From contig JAAHFU020000001.1 of the NCBI GenBank assembly GCA_010672825.2, forward strand, positions 2,654,055 through 2,718,054: 64,000 nt of DNA. Direction: 5' to 3'. The position numbers and the translations under genes were made by a program. Each line of letters starts with the position of its first letter. Position 1 is the first letter of the stretch. This DNA comes from Leptolyngbya sp. SIO1E4. GTDB lineage: Bacteria; Cyanobacteriota; Cyanobacteriia; Phormidesmidales; Phormidesmidaceae. Below the pieces are notes generated by a model, which saw only the letters and a program-made list of their open reading frames with translations, did no database searches and was not told where the DNA came from. Positions 30,905 through 40,880 of the stretch are shown piece after piece.

Positions 30905-31903
30905 GTGCAGCAAACGAAAACAGGGGTTTCACTGGTAGGCAGCGGTTCTGCGCACCTGTCAGGTTCGCTGAGTAATCGCGAACTCAGTCAGATTGTTGAG
31001 ACATCGGATGAGTGGATTGCAACACGCACGGGCATTCGTCAACGATTTCTAGCGAATGCTCAAGAGTCTTTAACCAGCCTGGCGGTGGATGCGGGGCGTG
31101 CTGCTCTGGAGATGAGTGGCACCGAAGCCAGTGAATTAGAGCTGATTATCTTAGCCACGTCTACTCCCGATGACCTGTTTGGTAGCGCATCTCAGGTGCA
31201 GGCGGGTTTAGGGGCGTCTCATGCCGTCGCCTTTGACTTGACTGCGGCCTGTTCTGGCTTTGTCTTTGCCCTTGTGACTGCAGCTCAGTATATGCGCTCA
31301 GGGGTTTACGGGACGGTGCTAGTGATTGGGGCAGATGTGCTGTCTCGTTGGACAGATTGGCAAGATCGCCGAACCTGTGTTTTGTTTGGCGATGGGGCGG
31401 GTGCCGTCGTATTGAAAGCCAGCGATCGCGATCGCCTGCTAGGGTTCGAAATGCGCAGCGACGGTCGTTTAAATGGTTGCCTAAATCTGGCGTATCAGGC
31501 TGAGCAGCGCTCCCTATTGGAAGGCCGGACAGTCCAAAAAGGCACCTTTCAAACGGTGACGATGAATGGCAAAGAAGTCTATCGATTCGCTGTGAAACGG
31601 GTGCCTGAGATTGTTGAAAAAGCCCTGTTTCGAGCTGGGTTAACCCCTGCTGATATTGACTGGCTGCTTTTGCATCAGGCTAACCAACGCATTCTGGATG
31701 CCGTTGCTGATCGTCTTCAGGTTCCGTCAGACCGGGTGATTAGCAATATGGCACGGCATGGTAATACGTCAGCCGCTTCCATCCCCATTGCGTTAGACGA
31801 GGCAGTTCGTGCAGGCAAGATCAACGCTGGAGATATCATTGCCTCTTCTGGTTTTGGCGCAGGTTTGACATGGGGGGCGGCGATTTTTGAGTGGGGTTCC
31901 TAA
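30905..31903 (+). CDS. fabH: 3-oxoacyl-ACP synthase III
   Basis: Initiates fatty acid synthesis by condensing acetyl-CoA with malonyl-ACP. The catalytic triad is visible as Cys in L-T-A-A-C-S-G-F, His in L-L-H-Q-A-N-Q-R-I and Asn in G-N-T-S-A-A-S-I-P; N-terminal E-T-S-D-E-W-I-A-T-R-T-G-I-R-Q-R is classic. GTG start. It is 2 bases after plsX. The 332-residue length is normal. Confidence 0.96.
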   Translation: MQQTKTGVSLVGSGSAHLSGSLSNRELSQIVETSDEWIATRTGIRQRFLANAQESLTSLAVDAGRAALEMSGTEASELELIILATSTPDDLFGSASQVQAGLGASHAVAFDLTAACSGFVFALVTAAQYMRSGVYGTVLVIGADVLSRWTDWQDRRTCVLFGDGAGAVVLKASDRDRLLGFEMRSDGRLNGCLNLAYQAEQRSLLEGRTVQKGTFQTVTMNGKEVYRFAVKRVPEIVEKALFRAGLTPADIDWLLLHQANQRILDAVADRLQVPSDRVISNMARHGNTSAASIPIALDEAVRAGKINAGDIIASSGFGAGLTWGAAIFEWGS

Positions 31904-32097
31904 TAACGGACAGGGTGTCGCTCGATAACGCTTTGCGCCTCACTCGTTTTCCCAAAGGACTGCAAGACTGCCCAAGCTCCCCAAGTTGCCAGGGCTGACA
32001 GGGCAATAATGGCCGTCAATGTCAAAGTGGCATGGGGGGCCAACATCGTAACAAGTGCCATGCTCAAGAGTAGGAGGGGCAGTAGGGTTCTGTCCAT
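31900..32097 (-). CDS. Small two-helix membrane protein, hypothetical
   Basis: 65 residues, nearly all hydrophobic, forming two likely membrane helices (L-L-P-L-L-L-L-S-M-A-L-V-T-M-L-A and L-T-L-T-A-I-I-A-L-S-A-L-A-T-W-G-A-W-A-V-L), with a basic tail. The stop codon overlaps the fabH stop on the opposite strand. Its composition is more protein-like than most antisense frames here, but no family is recognised. Confidence 0.5.
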   Translation of the reverse strand: MDRTLLPLLLLSMALVTMLAPHATLTLTAIIALSALATWGAWAVLQSFGKTSEAQSVIERHPVRY

Positions 32098-32476
32098 GAG
32101 GTCCTTCCAGGCATCCAGGGCTACACCTACATCCTAAGAAAATAGGCTCTCCATAGGGGAAAGTCTTAGAAATACTTGAAGATCTATCTATGAATCGCAA
32201 TAATCCGTTGTAGTTATATGGATAAAAGCCTGGTTAGTCAGGCCGATATCCTTCAAGCTTTCTATCAGTATGAGGGAATGATTAAGGGATTTGTTTTATA
32301 AAACTTCGATAAAGGAAGCTGATTACCTGAATTTGGCTTGAGAAAAGTCTGATCCTGGTAGGGCTTTTGCCCAGGTAAGCGTGACAAAATTAACTGGCTA
32401 AATGTATCTGAGAATACCGTTTTAAGCGTTTAAAGTCGAAAGATGAAGTGTTAAGATGCCCCAGATTTTACCCGCC
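32098..32476. other. Intergenic region upstream of the small membrane protein
   Basis: About 380 bases without a supported gene. It is fairly AT-rich, with a short hairpin GCCTG..CAGGC near 32228-32243 and no strong terminator. Confidence 0.45.
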
Positions 32477-33115
32477 TTATTGAACCGGTTGTGCGGGAGA
32501 AAACAAATCGAGAATGAATTTGACAGCGGCAGAGGTTCCTTTAACCCCAGCAAATAGGATGACGCCTGAGAGGCTGCCAGCCACTACGCAGAGCGTTAAG
32601 CCTGCCAAGCTAATCGCACCATCGTCGTCTATCAGGCCAAACCCAATGACAAAAATCCCCAATGCAGGCAAGGTATTGGTTCCCGGAATTGGAATCATCA
32701 TGGAGAGCGACATCAGCGCGATCGCAACACCGATGAGAATGCGCCCAGGATAGCTGGTACATACAGCCGTTAACCGCGGACGAGAGAGCATTTCAATGCG
32801 TTTTAGTCGCGGCATTCCTGCTTTTAATATCTTTTGGACCTGTGCCAGTTCAAATCCTTTCTGCTGCCAACTGTTGGGTAGCCAGGGGCGGCGGCGCCCA
32901 ATGATGAGTTGAACGGCTAGCACAAACATGACAATGCCGAAGGGAATTGACAGGACAGGTGCTGGCAGAGGTAGGGCAGAAGGCAAGGATAAAAGAACAA
33001 AGAGAAACCCAAAGGTACGCTCGCCCGATAAGTTAAAAATGTCGGCTAACGTGACCTTGTCAGCACGAGATTCATCGAAAAAGAAGCGCTCTAATTCTGC
33101 TGAAAGGCGGGCCAT
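32477..33115 (-). CDS. Exopolysaccharide synthesis ExoD-family membrane protein
   Basis: 212 residues. A charged N-terminus with V-T-L-A-D-I-F-N-L-S-G-E-R-T-F-G-F-L-F-V-L-L-S-L-P-S-A-L-P, then P-F-G-I-V-M-F-V-L-A and several membrane segments in the C-terminal half, including M-M-I-P-I-P-G-T-N-T-L-P-A-L-G-I. This fits the ExoD family, linked to exopolysaccharide production in rhizobia; the molecular role is unknown. It is alone, with the DedA-like gene upstream on the same strand. Confidence 0.85.
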   Translation of the reverse strand: MARLSAELERFFFDESRADKVTLADIFNLSGERTFGFLFVLLSLPSALPLPAPVLSIPFGIVMFVLAVQLIIGRRRPWLPNSWQQKGFELAQVQKILKAGMPRLKRIEMLSRPRLTAVCTSYPGRILIGVAIALMSLSMMIPIPGTNTLPALGIFVIGFGLIDDDGAISLAGLTLCVVAGSLSGVILFAGVKGTSAAVKFILDLFSPAQPVQ

Positions 33116-33154
33116 AGCAAGCGTCTCACAACCACGGTTTCCCTAATTTTCTGC

Positions 33155-33736
33155 CTAGAGGAGCTTAACAGCAGCTCCTCCAGCCAGAACCATTACCAAA
33201 AATACCCAAAAAAGCCGTTGAGATGAAGACTCTACCCAGGTGCGCAGGCGATCGCCTCCAAACGCCATCAGCCCGCCGACAAAGAAAAATCGAGCGTTGC
33301 GGCCAATCACGGATGCTAAGACGAATTGCCCTAAGTTAAAGTCAAACACCCCAGAAGCCAGGGTAAAAATCTTGTACGGGATGGGGGTTACCGCAGCCAT
33401 CAGGACCCCCCAGAATCCCCACTGGTCATAGATGCCCTCGATCCGCTGAAAGGTCTCCAGGTTAGGGTCATAGGCCTGTAACAGCGTGCTGCCGATGGAG
33501 TCGAACGCGTAGTGGCCAATGGCGTAGCCCAACATTCCTCCCAAAACGGAGCCTGCCCCGCAGACGAAGGCAAACCGCAGAGACCGGCGAGGAGCCCCGG
33601 TACACAGCGCCAGTAATAGCGGATCTGCTGGGATTGGAATGACACAGGACTCTGCTAGCGCAAACCAGAAAAGCAGATGCTCGCCGTAGGGCTTTTGGCT
33701 CCAGCTAGAGAGATTGGCGTAGGCCTGTTGCAGCAT
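33155..33736 (-). CDS. DedA/VTT-domain (YqaA-like) membrane protein
   Basis: 193 residues with five or six hydrophobic segments and the VTT-domain phrases E-S-C-V-I-P-I-P-A-D-P-L-L, G-S-V-L-G-G-M-L-G-Y-A-I-G, P-I-P-Y-K-I-F-T-L-A-S-G and R-N-A-R-F-F. The family includes lipid scramblase- or flippase-like proteins; YqaA-like members are short. Probable co-transcription with the exoD-like gene 39 bases downstream. Confidence 0.88.
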   Translation of the reverse strand: MLQQAYANLSSWSQKPYGEHLLFWFALAESCVIPIPADPLLLALCTGAPRRSLRFAFVCGAGSVLGGMLGYAIGHYAFDSIGSTLLQAYDPNLETFQRIEGIYDQWGFWGVLMAAVTPIPYKIFTLASGVFDFNLGQFVLASVIGRNARFFFVGGLMAFGGDRLRTWVESSSQRLFWVFLVMVLAGGAAVKLL

Positions 33737-33944
33737 CGTTTCGATTAAGTAATGTAAATTCGCCTTACTTTAACAATTTCTCTGTAGGAAATACCCAGGG
33801 CTTTACGCTGGCGTTGAGCCAGTCTTAATCGGGCTTCCAGGCAATTGACAGGGCACTGTACAGGCTGATAATCGTAGCCAGATTTTATATTTTCTTTACA
33901 AGATGCTGGTGTATGGAGATCGTTATTAGGGTAGGGGTTCCTGG

Positions 33945-34547
33945 CTACTGCGATCGCTGCTGAGGCGCCGCAGGGGTTAGGGTACATTCGCCATCCCACA
34001 CCTGAGACAACCGTTGCCAACCCGCATCAGTGAGCCACACCTCTTCTGGGTAAATTTCGCAATCTGCGGCAGTTCCACCGGCAGCCAAGACGAGATCTAA
34101 CAGGCATTCATTGCCTGGAATGTCGACGTGCGCTTGCCGCAGGAGATACTCCAGACGCACCTGACCTGCCATATCTAAGCCCCTTACCAGAAACGGATAG
34201 AGGGCAATACCTGTGGCACTCTCCACCCCCGTCAGGAGTGCTTGTACATAACCGGCTGCTTGGCTATCGGGTAACGTACCTAAGCGAACCACTATCCGAG
34301 CCACTAAATTGTCAACAAAGGGGCAGCCAAGCTGCTGATGTAAGGCCTCAATGGTGCTGGCAGCCTCTTCGTAAGGGTCGCCCAAAATATCCTGCCAGTC
34401 GACATCGGGATAAGCGGTGGCCAGCAGCTCGTAACACTGCTCACTGAGGTGATAGGCTTCCTGCTCGCGATCGCAAGAGAAGTCTTCCCCGGGCACAGCC
34501 CCGGCGTGAACGAGTAACTGGAAAAGGTTAATTGCAGCTTGATGCAT
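33945..34547 (-). CDS. Conserved hypothetical protein, probably cytosolic
   Basis: 200 residues, acidic and without signal peptide or membrane segments. It is likely mostly helical (S-E-Q-C-Y-E-L-L-A-T-A-Y-P-D-V-D-W-Q-D-I-L-G). No family is recognised. It reads as a real gene by composition and by a start close to a promoter-like AT-rich spacer; the opposite-strand frames inside it are poor. It lies upstream of the DedA-like gene with a 208-base spacer, and its start diverges from the cysteine desulfurase gene. Confidence 0.7.
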   Translation of the reverse strand: MHQAAINLFQLLVHAGAVPGEDFSCDREQEAYHLSEQCYELLATAYPDVDWQDILGDPYEEAASTIEALHQQLGCPFVDNLVARIVVRLGTLPDSQAAGYVQALLTGVESATGIALYPFLVRGLDMAGQVRLEYLLRQAHVDIPGNECLLDLVLAAGGTAADCEIYPEEVWLTDAGWQRLSQVWDGECTLTPAAPQQRSQ

Positions 34548-34768
34548 AAAATCGTACCAATGGAACTCTGTCTGCCTGAATTTTAAGAATTCGTTACCGT
34601 ACAGGGTAAGTGCCCCCCTAGGGTGATTTTGTAGCCTGCAGTACTAAGGTTGTTAACATGGATGGAAAGTTCCGAAAAATTGGGTTTGTGAAGATGCTGT
34701 TAGGGGTTGGGTCCCGCCAGGCATCGTAAGGGTGAGCATACTGTGACTAAGGGGTCGTCCCTAAACTG

Positions 34769-35947
34769 ATGACTAGCGCTAATCGCCCCATTTATCTAGA
34801 TGGTCATGCAACGACTCCTGCGGATCCGCGCGTTGTCGATACCATGATGCCCTTTTTCACAGAGTATTTTGGCAATCCGGCCAGTGTTGCTCATCAGTAT
34901 GGATGGGAGGCTGAAGCCGCCGTGAAGCAAGCCCGAACAATCCTGGCTGCAGGGATTAACGCGAGCCCAGAAGAAATTGTGTTTACTAGCGGGGCGACTG
35001 AAGCCAATAATTTGGCCATCAAAGGGGTTGCAGAAGCTTACTTTAATCAGGGACGGCATATTGTGACGGTGCGAACCGAACATCGTGCGGTGCTAGATCC
35101 TTGCTCGTATTTAGAAACGCTGGGCTTCGATGTGACCTATTTACCCGTTCAAGCAGATGGCCTGATAGACCTAGATGTGCTAGAGCGATCGCTGCGCGCT
35201 GATACGATTTTGGTGTCTGTTATGGCGGCCAATAATGAAATTGGCGTTTTACAACCTCTATCAGAGATTGGCCAACGCTGTCGAGAGCGGGGGATTTTAT
35301 TCCACACCGATGCAGCTCAAGCCATTGGCAAAATTCCCCTCGATGTGGACGCCCAGTTCATCGACCTGCTCTCGATGACAGCCCATAAAATTTATGGCCC
35401 CAAAGGGATTGGGGCTCTCTACGTTCGACGACGGCAGCCCAGGGTTAAGTTGGCCCCGCAACTTCACGGCGGAGGGCAGGAGCGTGGCCTGCGCTCAGGC
35501 ACGCTATACACTCCCCAAATTGTTGGCTTTGGCAAGTCACTAGCGCTTGCTTGGCAAGTGCAGGGGGTAGAGCAACCACGAATCCGGGAACTGCGCGATC
35601 GTCTCTGGCAGAGGCTAATGGATTTGCCCGGTATTCACCTAAACGGCCATCCCACTCAGCGGCTAGCGGGTAATCTCAACATCAGTATTGAGGGCGTTGA
35701 TGGCCAAGCCCTGCTCTTGGGGCTACGAAGCGTTGCCGCTGTCTCATCGGGATCGGCTTGTAGCACCATCAACACTGAGCCATCCCACGTGCTTAAGGCA
35801 TTGGGCTACAACAACAACCTGGCCAGTGCCTCGCTACGCTTTGGCATCGGTCGCTTTAATACAGCGGATGAAATTGATCTCGTGGCTCACAGGTGTCGAG
35901 AAACTGTCCTAGCCCTGCAACGATCTCAACCCCAAGCCGTGGGTTAG
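34769..35947 (+). CDS. Cysteine desulfurase (IscS/NifS class)
   Basis: PLP enzyme that moves cysteine sulfur to scaffold proteins for Fe-S cluster and tRNA thiolation. 392 residues with Y-L-D-G-H-A-T-T-P, PLP-lysine in M-T-A-H-K-I-Y-G-P-K-G (Lys207), and the active-site loop S-S-G-S-A-C-S-T (Cys331) on a class I IscS/NifS loop. Usual length. Flanking genes are not Fe-S assembly genes, so its specific partner is not shown. Confidence 0.93.
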   Translation: MTSANRPIYLDGHATTPADPRVVDTMMPFFTEYFGNPASVAHQYGWEAEAAVKQARTILAAGINASPEEIVFTSGATEANNLAIKGVAEAYFNQGRHIVTVRTEHRAVLDPCSYLETLGFDVTYLPVQADGLIDLDVLERSLRADTILVSVMAANNEIGVLQPLSEIGQRCRERGILFHTDAAQAIGKIPLDVDAQFIDLLSMTAHKIYGPKGIGALYVRRRQPRVKLAPQLHGGGQERGLRSGTLYTPQIVGFGKSLALAWQVQGVEQPRIRELRDRLWQRLMDLPGIHLNGHPTQRLAGNLNISIEGVDGQALLLGLRSVAAVSSGSACSTINTEPSHVLKALGYNNNLASASLRFGIGRFNTADEIDLVAHRCRETVLALQRSQPQAVG

Positions 35948-36095
35948 AGGCCGGGGTGTGGCGCATTGATTTCACCTACTTACCCGGTGCCGCTTGCTGC
36001 CGCCTTGCCCAGCGATTCATTAACCCAACTGCCCTTCACTGAATACTCGGAAGGGCTTGCACAGGCCTAAAATAGCTAGTACAAATATATTGCTT

Positions 36096-36491
36096 CTACT
36101 GTGGCAGGAGTGCAGAAATGGTGTCCACAAATTTTTGGTGATCAACAACTGGCTTGCTGATGTATCCATCAGCGCCGCTCTGTGTTAAAAAGTTCTCGCG
36201 ATCGCCCTGCATTGCATGAGCTGTGACCAAGATGACCGGTAAGTCAGCCGTGTCTGGATCCGCTTTTAGCATCTGGGTAATTTTAATGCCATCAACGGGT
36301 TTACCTTGATAAACGCTGTGAGAGAGGGAGACATCCATCAAAATTACATCGGCTTTTCGATTACGCGCAATCTCTATCACCTCATCGACATCTTCCGTAT
36401 GCTTGACGGAAAAGCCGCCGCGCTTGGTGAGAATCTTTGAGAACACGCGAGCGTTGATCAGGTCATCTTCAACGATGAGGACGGTCTTCAT
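36096..36491 (-). CDS. CheY-like stand-alone receiver
   Basis: 131 residues, a receiver domain only. Acidic pocket I-V-E-D-D, phospho-acceptor Asp in V-I-L-M-D-V-S-L, T-A-H and Lys in Y-I-S-K-P-V. A Tyr/Gln-rich insertion (S-H-S-V-Y-Q-G-K-P-V-D-G) follows the acceptor, seen in some cyanobacterial single-domain regulators. The partner kinase is not in the window. Confidence 0.9.
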   Translation of the reverse strand: MKTVLIVEDDLINARVFSKILTKRGGFSVKHTEDVDEVIEIARNRKADVILMDVSLSHSVYQGKPVDGIKITQMLKADPDTADLPVILVTAHAMQGDRENFLTQSGADGYISKPVVDHQKFVDTISALLPQ

Positions 36492-36712
36492 GGTGTTTCC
36501 TTAAGCAATGGAAGCCTCAAATGTTTGATAAGCCTTGATACATCTACCCTTAGGGCATCGTATTAAGAACTACTCTGGTTTAATCGTAACTGCTAATTAT
36601 TGCGACAAAAGTGCTTTTGCATATACCTTACAGCATTGTTACGGCTTGCTTTAATTGGGCAGAATACAGCCGTGCTCCCTTGTGCAATCTCAATTTCCGA
36701 GGACAGTGATTC

Positions 36713-39256
36713 ATGGCGGATCAACTTAACATACTTTCATCCGGCCAGGTAGTGCCAACCCCCCTCCATACAGAGGTGCAGCGGTCATATCTGGAATACG
36801 CCATGAGTGTCATTGTTGGACGGGCGCTGCCAGACGTCCGCGACGGCCTGAAGCCTGTCCATCGGCGGATTCTGTACGCTATGTATGAGTTAGGGCTGAC
36901 CCCCGATCGCCCCTTCCGCAAGTGTGCCCGCGTAGTGGGCGACGTGTTGGGTAAATATCACCCCCATGGCGATCAGGCCGTTTACGATGCCTTAGTTCGC
37001 ATGGTGCAAGACTTTGCCAGTCGGTATCCGCTGCTAGACGGCCACGGCAATTTTGGCTCAGTCGATAATGACCCCCCGGCGGCCATGCGGTATACCGAGA
37101 CCCGCTTGTCGCCGGTCAGCCATACCGGACTGCTGAATGAGATTGGTGAGGCGACTGTCGATTTTATCGACAATTTTGACAACTCGCAGCAAGAGCCGAT
37201 TGTTCTACCTGCCCAGCTACCGACTCTTTTGCTGAATGGGTCATCAGGCATTGCCGTGGGCATGGCAACGAATATTCCGCCCCATAATCTGACGGAGGTC
37301 ATTGACGGGCTGATTGCGGTGATTGATCGTCCCACCCTGAGTGATGAGGCGCTGTTTGAGCTCATTCCAGGGCCAGATTTCCCGACAGGTGGAGAAATTA
37401 TTGATACCAAAGGCATTCATGATGCCTATCTGACGGGGCGGGGCAGTATCCCTGTGCGGGGTGTGGCCCAGTTCGAGGAAGTGCGGCCGGGGCGGGGGCG
37501 ACAACGACGCACCGCCATTGTTGTGACCGAATTGCCCTATCAGGTCAATAAAGCCAGTTGGATCGAGAAGATCGCAGATCTGGTCAACAACGGGCGCATT
37601 GAAGGCATTGCCGATATTCGCGATGAGAGCGATCGCGAGGGTATGCGAGTTGTCATTGAACTGAAGCGAGAAGTGCAACCCCCGGTGGTGCTTGATGCGC
37701 TGTATCGCCTTACCCCTCTGCAAACGAATTTTGGGGCCATCATGTTGGCGCTCAATGGAGGGCAGCCGCGGCAGCTGGCCCTACGGGAGATGTTGCAAGC
37801 GTTTCTGGATTTCCGAGAAGAAACCCTGACTCGGCAATATCGCTACGAGCTAGAGAAAACAGAAGATCGGATTCATATTGTCGAAGGGATGATTCGGGCG
37901 TTAGACAATTTGGATGCGCTGATCGATATTCTGCGCCATGCGCCTGATGGCACGACGGCTAAGGTTTCTCTGCGGGAGGCGTTTGACCTCAGCGAGCGCC
38001 AGGCTAATGAGATTTTAGCCATGCCACTAAGACGCCTAACGGGCCTAGAACGGCAAAACCTACAGAATGAATATGAGGAACTCATCACCCGTCGGGATGA
38101 ATTGCAGCGGTTGCTATCCGATCGCCGGGAACTGCTCAAAGCTCTTAAAAAAGAACTACGAACGCTCAAGAAAAAATTTGGAGATGCCCGTCGCACCCGC
38201 ATTCAGAGCGAAGCGGAACGGACTGAAGAAACCCAGCAGCTTGCAGAAATTCTGGCGGAACGCCGCGAAGAAGAAACCATTCTGGAATTTACCCAAAAAG
38301 GGTATATCCGGCGTCTGTCACGACGGGCTTATCAGCGGCGGCAAGCCCGCCAGGGTGAAGTCACCGAGCAGTTTCAGGATGTTGAAGATACAACGCTCCG
38401 GTTAGAGGCGGCCATCACGACCCAAGAACTGCTGGTACTGACCCGTGAAGGCAAAGCGTACACCCTATCGATTGGGGAGATTCCCATCGCGCAACGTCAG
38501 GCCAAAGGGGTACCCCTGGTAAACTTGCTGCCGAGTTCGGTCCCTTCCGAGGCCGGGGCGATTGTGGCGCATTTTGTACTGACCGATGATGTCCGTGCCC
38601 ATGATCTGGTCATGCTGACCCGATTAGGTCGAATCAAACGGGTGCCCTTGTCAGACTTCACCAACCTGACAGGGCGCGGCCTGACGGCTCTGAAACTGAA
38701 AAAAGGGGATGAGCTGGCCTACCTGACCCTTGCCAAAGCCAAGGAAGAACTCGCGATCGCCACCTCTGGTGGGCGCCTGATGCGATTTGCCATCAACGAC
38801 GAGAATTTACCGGTCATGGGGCGTACCGCTCAAGGGCCGCAAGCGTTGCGCCTGCGGAAACAAGAGCAGATTGTAGGCTGTGTTCGAGTGCCGCAGCCAA
38901 ACGATTGCGTGTTAATGATCTCTAAGGCAGGGTTTGCAAAGCGTCTGCCCATTACTGCCATTCATCTAGGAGCGCGGGGCGGATTGGGCACCCAAGCATT
39001 CTTGTTCAAGCAAAAAACAGATACGCTAGTGGCAATGACCCCTAGCCCTGCAGAAGGAGAAGTCACCGTGACGACAACGGCTTCTCGGAGTGCCCAGATT
39101 GCCATCGCGACTATTCCCCGCCAGGGCAGAGATGCCCTAACCCACTATCGCTTAGGTAAGTTAGAGAAAGGCGAAAAAATTGAAACGGCGACACTGACCT
39201 CCTTAGTCGATAATGAATCCAACGGTGAAGGCACTGAAGACGATTCGGAAGAATAG
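36713..39256 (+). CDS. Type IIA topoisomerase subunit A (GyrA/ParC paralogue)
   Basis: 847 residues. Breakage-reunion domain: [16 protein letters not shown], catalytic Tyr127 (A-A-M-R-Y-T-E), and a long coiled coil at about 390-500. C-terminal beta-pinwheel from about 515 with blades such as L-T-R-L-G-R-I-K-R. At the usual GyrA-box position the sequence is Q-R-R-Q-A-R-Q-G (541-548), not QRRGGKG, so wrapping and negative supercoiling may be reduced. It could be a second, ParC-like paralogue rather than the main gyrase A; the other copy is outside the window. The MalK-like ATPase begins 11 bases downstream. Confidence 0.9.
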   Translation: MADQLNILSSGQVVPTPLHTEVQRSYLEYAMSVIVGRALPDVRDGLKPVHRRILYAMYELGLTPDRPFRKCARVVGDVLGKYHPHGDQAVYDALVRMVQDFASRYPLLDGHGNFGSVDNDPPAAMRYTETRLSPVSHTGLLNEIGEATVDFIDNFDNSQQEPIVLPAQLPTLLLNGSSGIAVGMATNIPPHNLTEVIDGLIAVIDRPTLSDEALFELIPGPDFPTGGEIIDTKGIHDAYLTGRGSIPVRGVAQFEEVRPGRGRQRRTAIVVTELPYQVNKASWIEKIADLVNNGRIEGIADIRDESDREGMRVVIELKREVQPPVVLDALYRLTPLQTNFGAIMLALNGGQPRQLALREMLQAFLDFREETLTRQYRYELEKTEDRIHIVEGMIRALDNLDALIDILRHAPDGTTAKVSLREAFDLSERQANEILAMPLRRLTGLERQNLQNEYEELITRRDELQRLLSDRRELLKALKKELRTLKKKFGDARRTRIQSEAERTEETQQLAEILAERREEETILEFTQKGYIRRLSRRAYQRRQARQGEVTEQFQDVEDTTLRLEAAITTQELLVLTREGKAYTLSIGEIPIAQRQAKGVPLVNLLPSSVPSEAGAIVAHFVLTDDVRAHDLVMLTRLGRIKRVPLSDFTNLTGRGLTALKLKKGDELAYLTLAKAKEELAIATSGGRLMRFAINDENLPVMGRTAQGPQALRLRKQEQIVGCVRVPQPNDCVLMISKAGFAKRLPITAIHLGARGGLGTQAFLFKQKTDTLVAMTPSPAEGEVTVTTTASRSAQIAIATIPRQGRDALTHYRLGKLEKGEKIETATLTSLVDNESNGEGTEDDSEE

Positions 39257-39267
39257 GAAAGCAGCCT

Positions 39268-40593
39268 GTGGCGCAAGTCGTCTTGGAAAACCTATACAAG
39301 ACATTTGTTGAGCAGGGGCGCGATCGCCCGTCTGCTGAAACTTCTGATGTCGCTCCCTCGGACACAGCCGTGCTGCGGCGCATTAACCTCCATGTTCAAG
39401 ATGGTGAATTCATGGTGCTCGTGGGGCCCTCTGGCTGTGGCAAGAGCACCCTCCTGCGTCTTATCTCTGGGCTAGAAGACGTCACCGCAGGCACGATTTT
39501 CGTGGGCGATCGGCGCGTGAACGCCCTGCCTCCTAAGCAGCGGGATATCGCCATGGTGTTCCAAAGCTATGCGCTCTACCCTCACCTGACGGTTTACGAC
39601 AACCTGGCGTTTGGCCTGCAGCGGATGGGGGGAACCCGGCCCTCGCGTCCGGCATCAGCGGAGCCAACGACTCCGTTATCTTCTCCTACAGATGCTACAG
39701 AGCTAGATGCCAACCAGCAATTGCAGCGAGTGTTGGCTGAACGTGCTGCGTGGCAAGCATTGCTTTCAGGGGTTACCCGACGCTTGCCCAAAGGGTTGCG
39801 GTATCTTTCTCACGCGGATCAGCTGATCGATCAGCGGGTGCGGGCCGTTGCCCAAATGCTGCAAATAGATACCCTGCTTAATCGCTACCCCCGTCAGCTC
39901 TCTGGCGGGCAAAAGCAGCGGGTTGCCTTAGGCCGCGCCATGGCTCGTAATCCCCAGGTGTTTCTGATGGATGAACCCCTCTCTAACCTGGATGCTAAAC
40001 TGCGCACTGACACCCGAGCCCAAATTGTAAATCTGCAGCGGCAGCTGGGGATTACGACGATCTACGTGACCCACGACCAGATTGAAGCCATGACGATGGG
40101 CGATCGCATCGCCGTGATGAACCAGGGGCAAATTCAACAAGTGGCTACACCCCTAGAACTCTATCGCCGCCCCGCCAACCGCTTTGTGGCTGCCTTTATC
40201 GGCTCACCCACTATGAACTTTTTGCCCGTGCAGGTGAAGGCTCCCCTGGTAATTAGCCATCCTGGTTTCCGCATCACGCTGCCAGGAGAATGGGAAGAGC
40301 CCCTGGCGGCCTATGATGGCCGGGTGGTTACCCTGGGGATTCGCCCAGAGCACTTGAGCCTGAGTTTGCCCGCCCCTAAAAATTTGCAAGTGACGGTCGC
40401 TCGGATTGAAGCACTGGGCAGTGAAACCTATTTGACGGTTCAGTTTGGTGAAGCGTTGCTGCAGGTGAGAGTTGAGCCCGATCGCACATTTACCATAGGT
40501 GAAGAACTTTGGCTCGCGATCGATCCTGAAAAAGTTCACCTCTTCGATACGCACGCTGAGCATGCGTTAATTCCGCCATCTGGCCTGTCTTAA
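39268..40593 (+). CDS. MalK/UgpC-type sugar ABC transporter ATPase with insertions
   Basis: 441 residues, GTG start. ABC core: Walker A G-P-S-G-C-G-K-S-T (53-61), Q-loop F-Q-S (Gln99), signature L-S-G-G-Q (211-215), Walker B V-F-L-M-D-E-P (231-237) and switch His in Y-V-T-H-D-Q. A C-terminal OB/TOBE region about 310-425 matches MalK-type ATPases. Two insertions are unusual: about 18 residues at 15-34, before V-L-R-R-I-N-L, and about 65 residues at 122-186, in the helical subdomain between Q-loop and signature. It may serve the permease at 16.6 kb. No transport genes adjoin. Confidence 0.9.
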   Translation: MAQVVLENLYKTFVEQGRDRPSAETSDVAPSDTAVLRRINLHVQDGEFMVLVGPSGCGKSTLLRLISGLEDVTAGTIFVGDRRVNALPPKQRDIAMVFQSYALYPHLTVYDNLAFGLQRMGGTRPSRPASAEPTTPLSSPTDATELDANQQLQRVLAERAAWQALLSGVTRRLPKGLRYLSHADQLIDQRVRAVAQMLQIDTLLNRYPRQLSGGQKQRVALGRAMARNPQVFLMDEPLSNLDAKLRTDTRAQIVNLQRQLGITTIYVTHDQIEAMTMGDRIAVMNQGQIQQVATPLELYRRPANRFVAAFIGSPTMNFLPVQVKAPLVISHPGFRITLPGEWEEPLAAYDGRVVTLGIRPEHLSLSLPAPKNLQVTVARIEALGSETYLTVQFGEALLQVRVEPDRTFTIGEELWLAIDPEKVHLFDTHAEHALIPPSGLS

Positions 40594-40689
40594 TACAAGT
40601 GCACACTGCTAATAGCTGACCTTGTAAAGATCAATTCTGCTCCCTGAGGGGAGGCAATTTGTCGTGGTAGGCTGAGCCATACGAGTTAG

Positions 40690-40880
40690 CTCTGATGGGG
40701 TTCAGCCATCAGACGTTTTGCCAGTTACATCGGCAAAACGGGGGAAAGTTCGGTTAAAATCCGACGCTGTCCCGCAGCTGTGATCCGGTGAAGTCTAGGA
40801 TGAGATGCTGGCAAGTTTGTGTCTGCCAGCAATGCCGTTAGGCTCTGCCGCGTAAGTCAGAATGCCCACTAGCTCCTCCA
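40690..40880 (+). promoter_or_regulatory. Cobalamin riboswitch
   Basis: Aptamer features in order: a strong stem GTTTTGCC..GGCAAAAC, GGGAAA, the C-G-G-T-T-A-A-A-A-T-C-C-G segment, G-C-T-G-T-C-C-C-G-C-A-G-C-T-G-T-G-A, C-C-G-G-T-G, a variable hairpin GCTGGCA..TGCCAGC and the B12 box-like A-A-G-T-C-A-G-A-A-T-G-C-C. It lies about 330 bases upstream of the CobW gene. The hairpin CCGTC-GGGCAG...CTGCCC-GACGG at 40923-40950 could be part of the expression platform. Exact boundaries are estimated. Confidence 0.85.
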
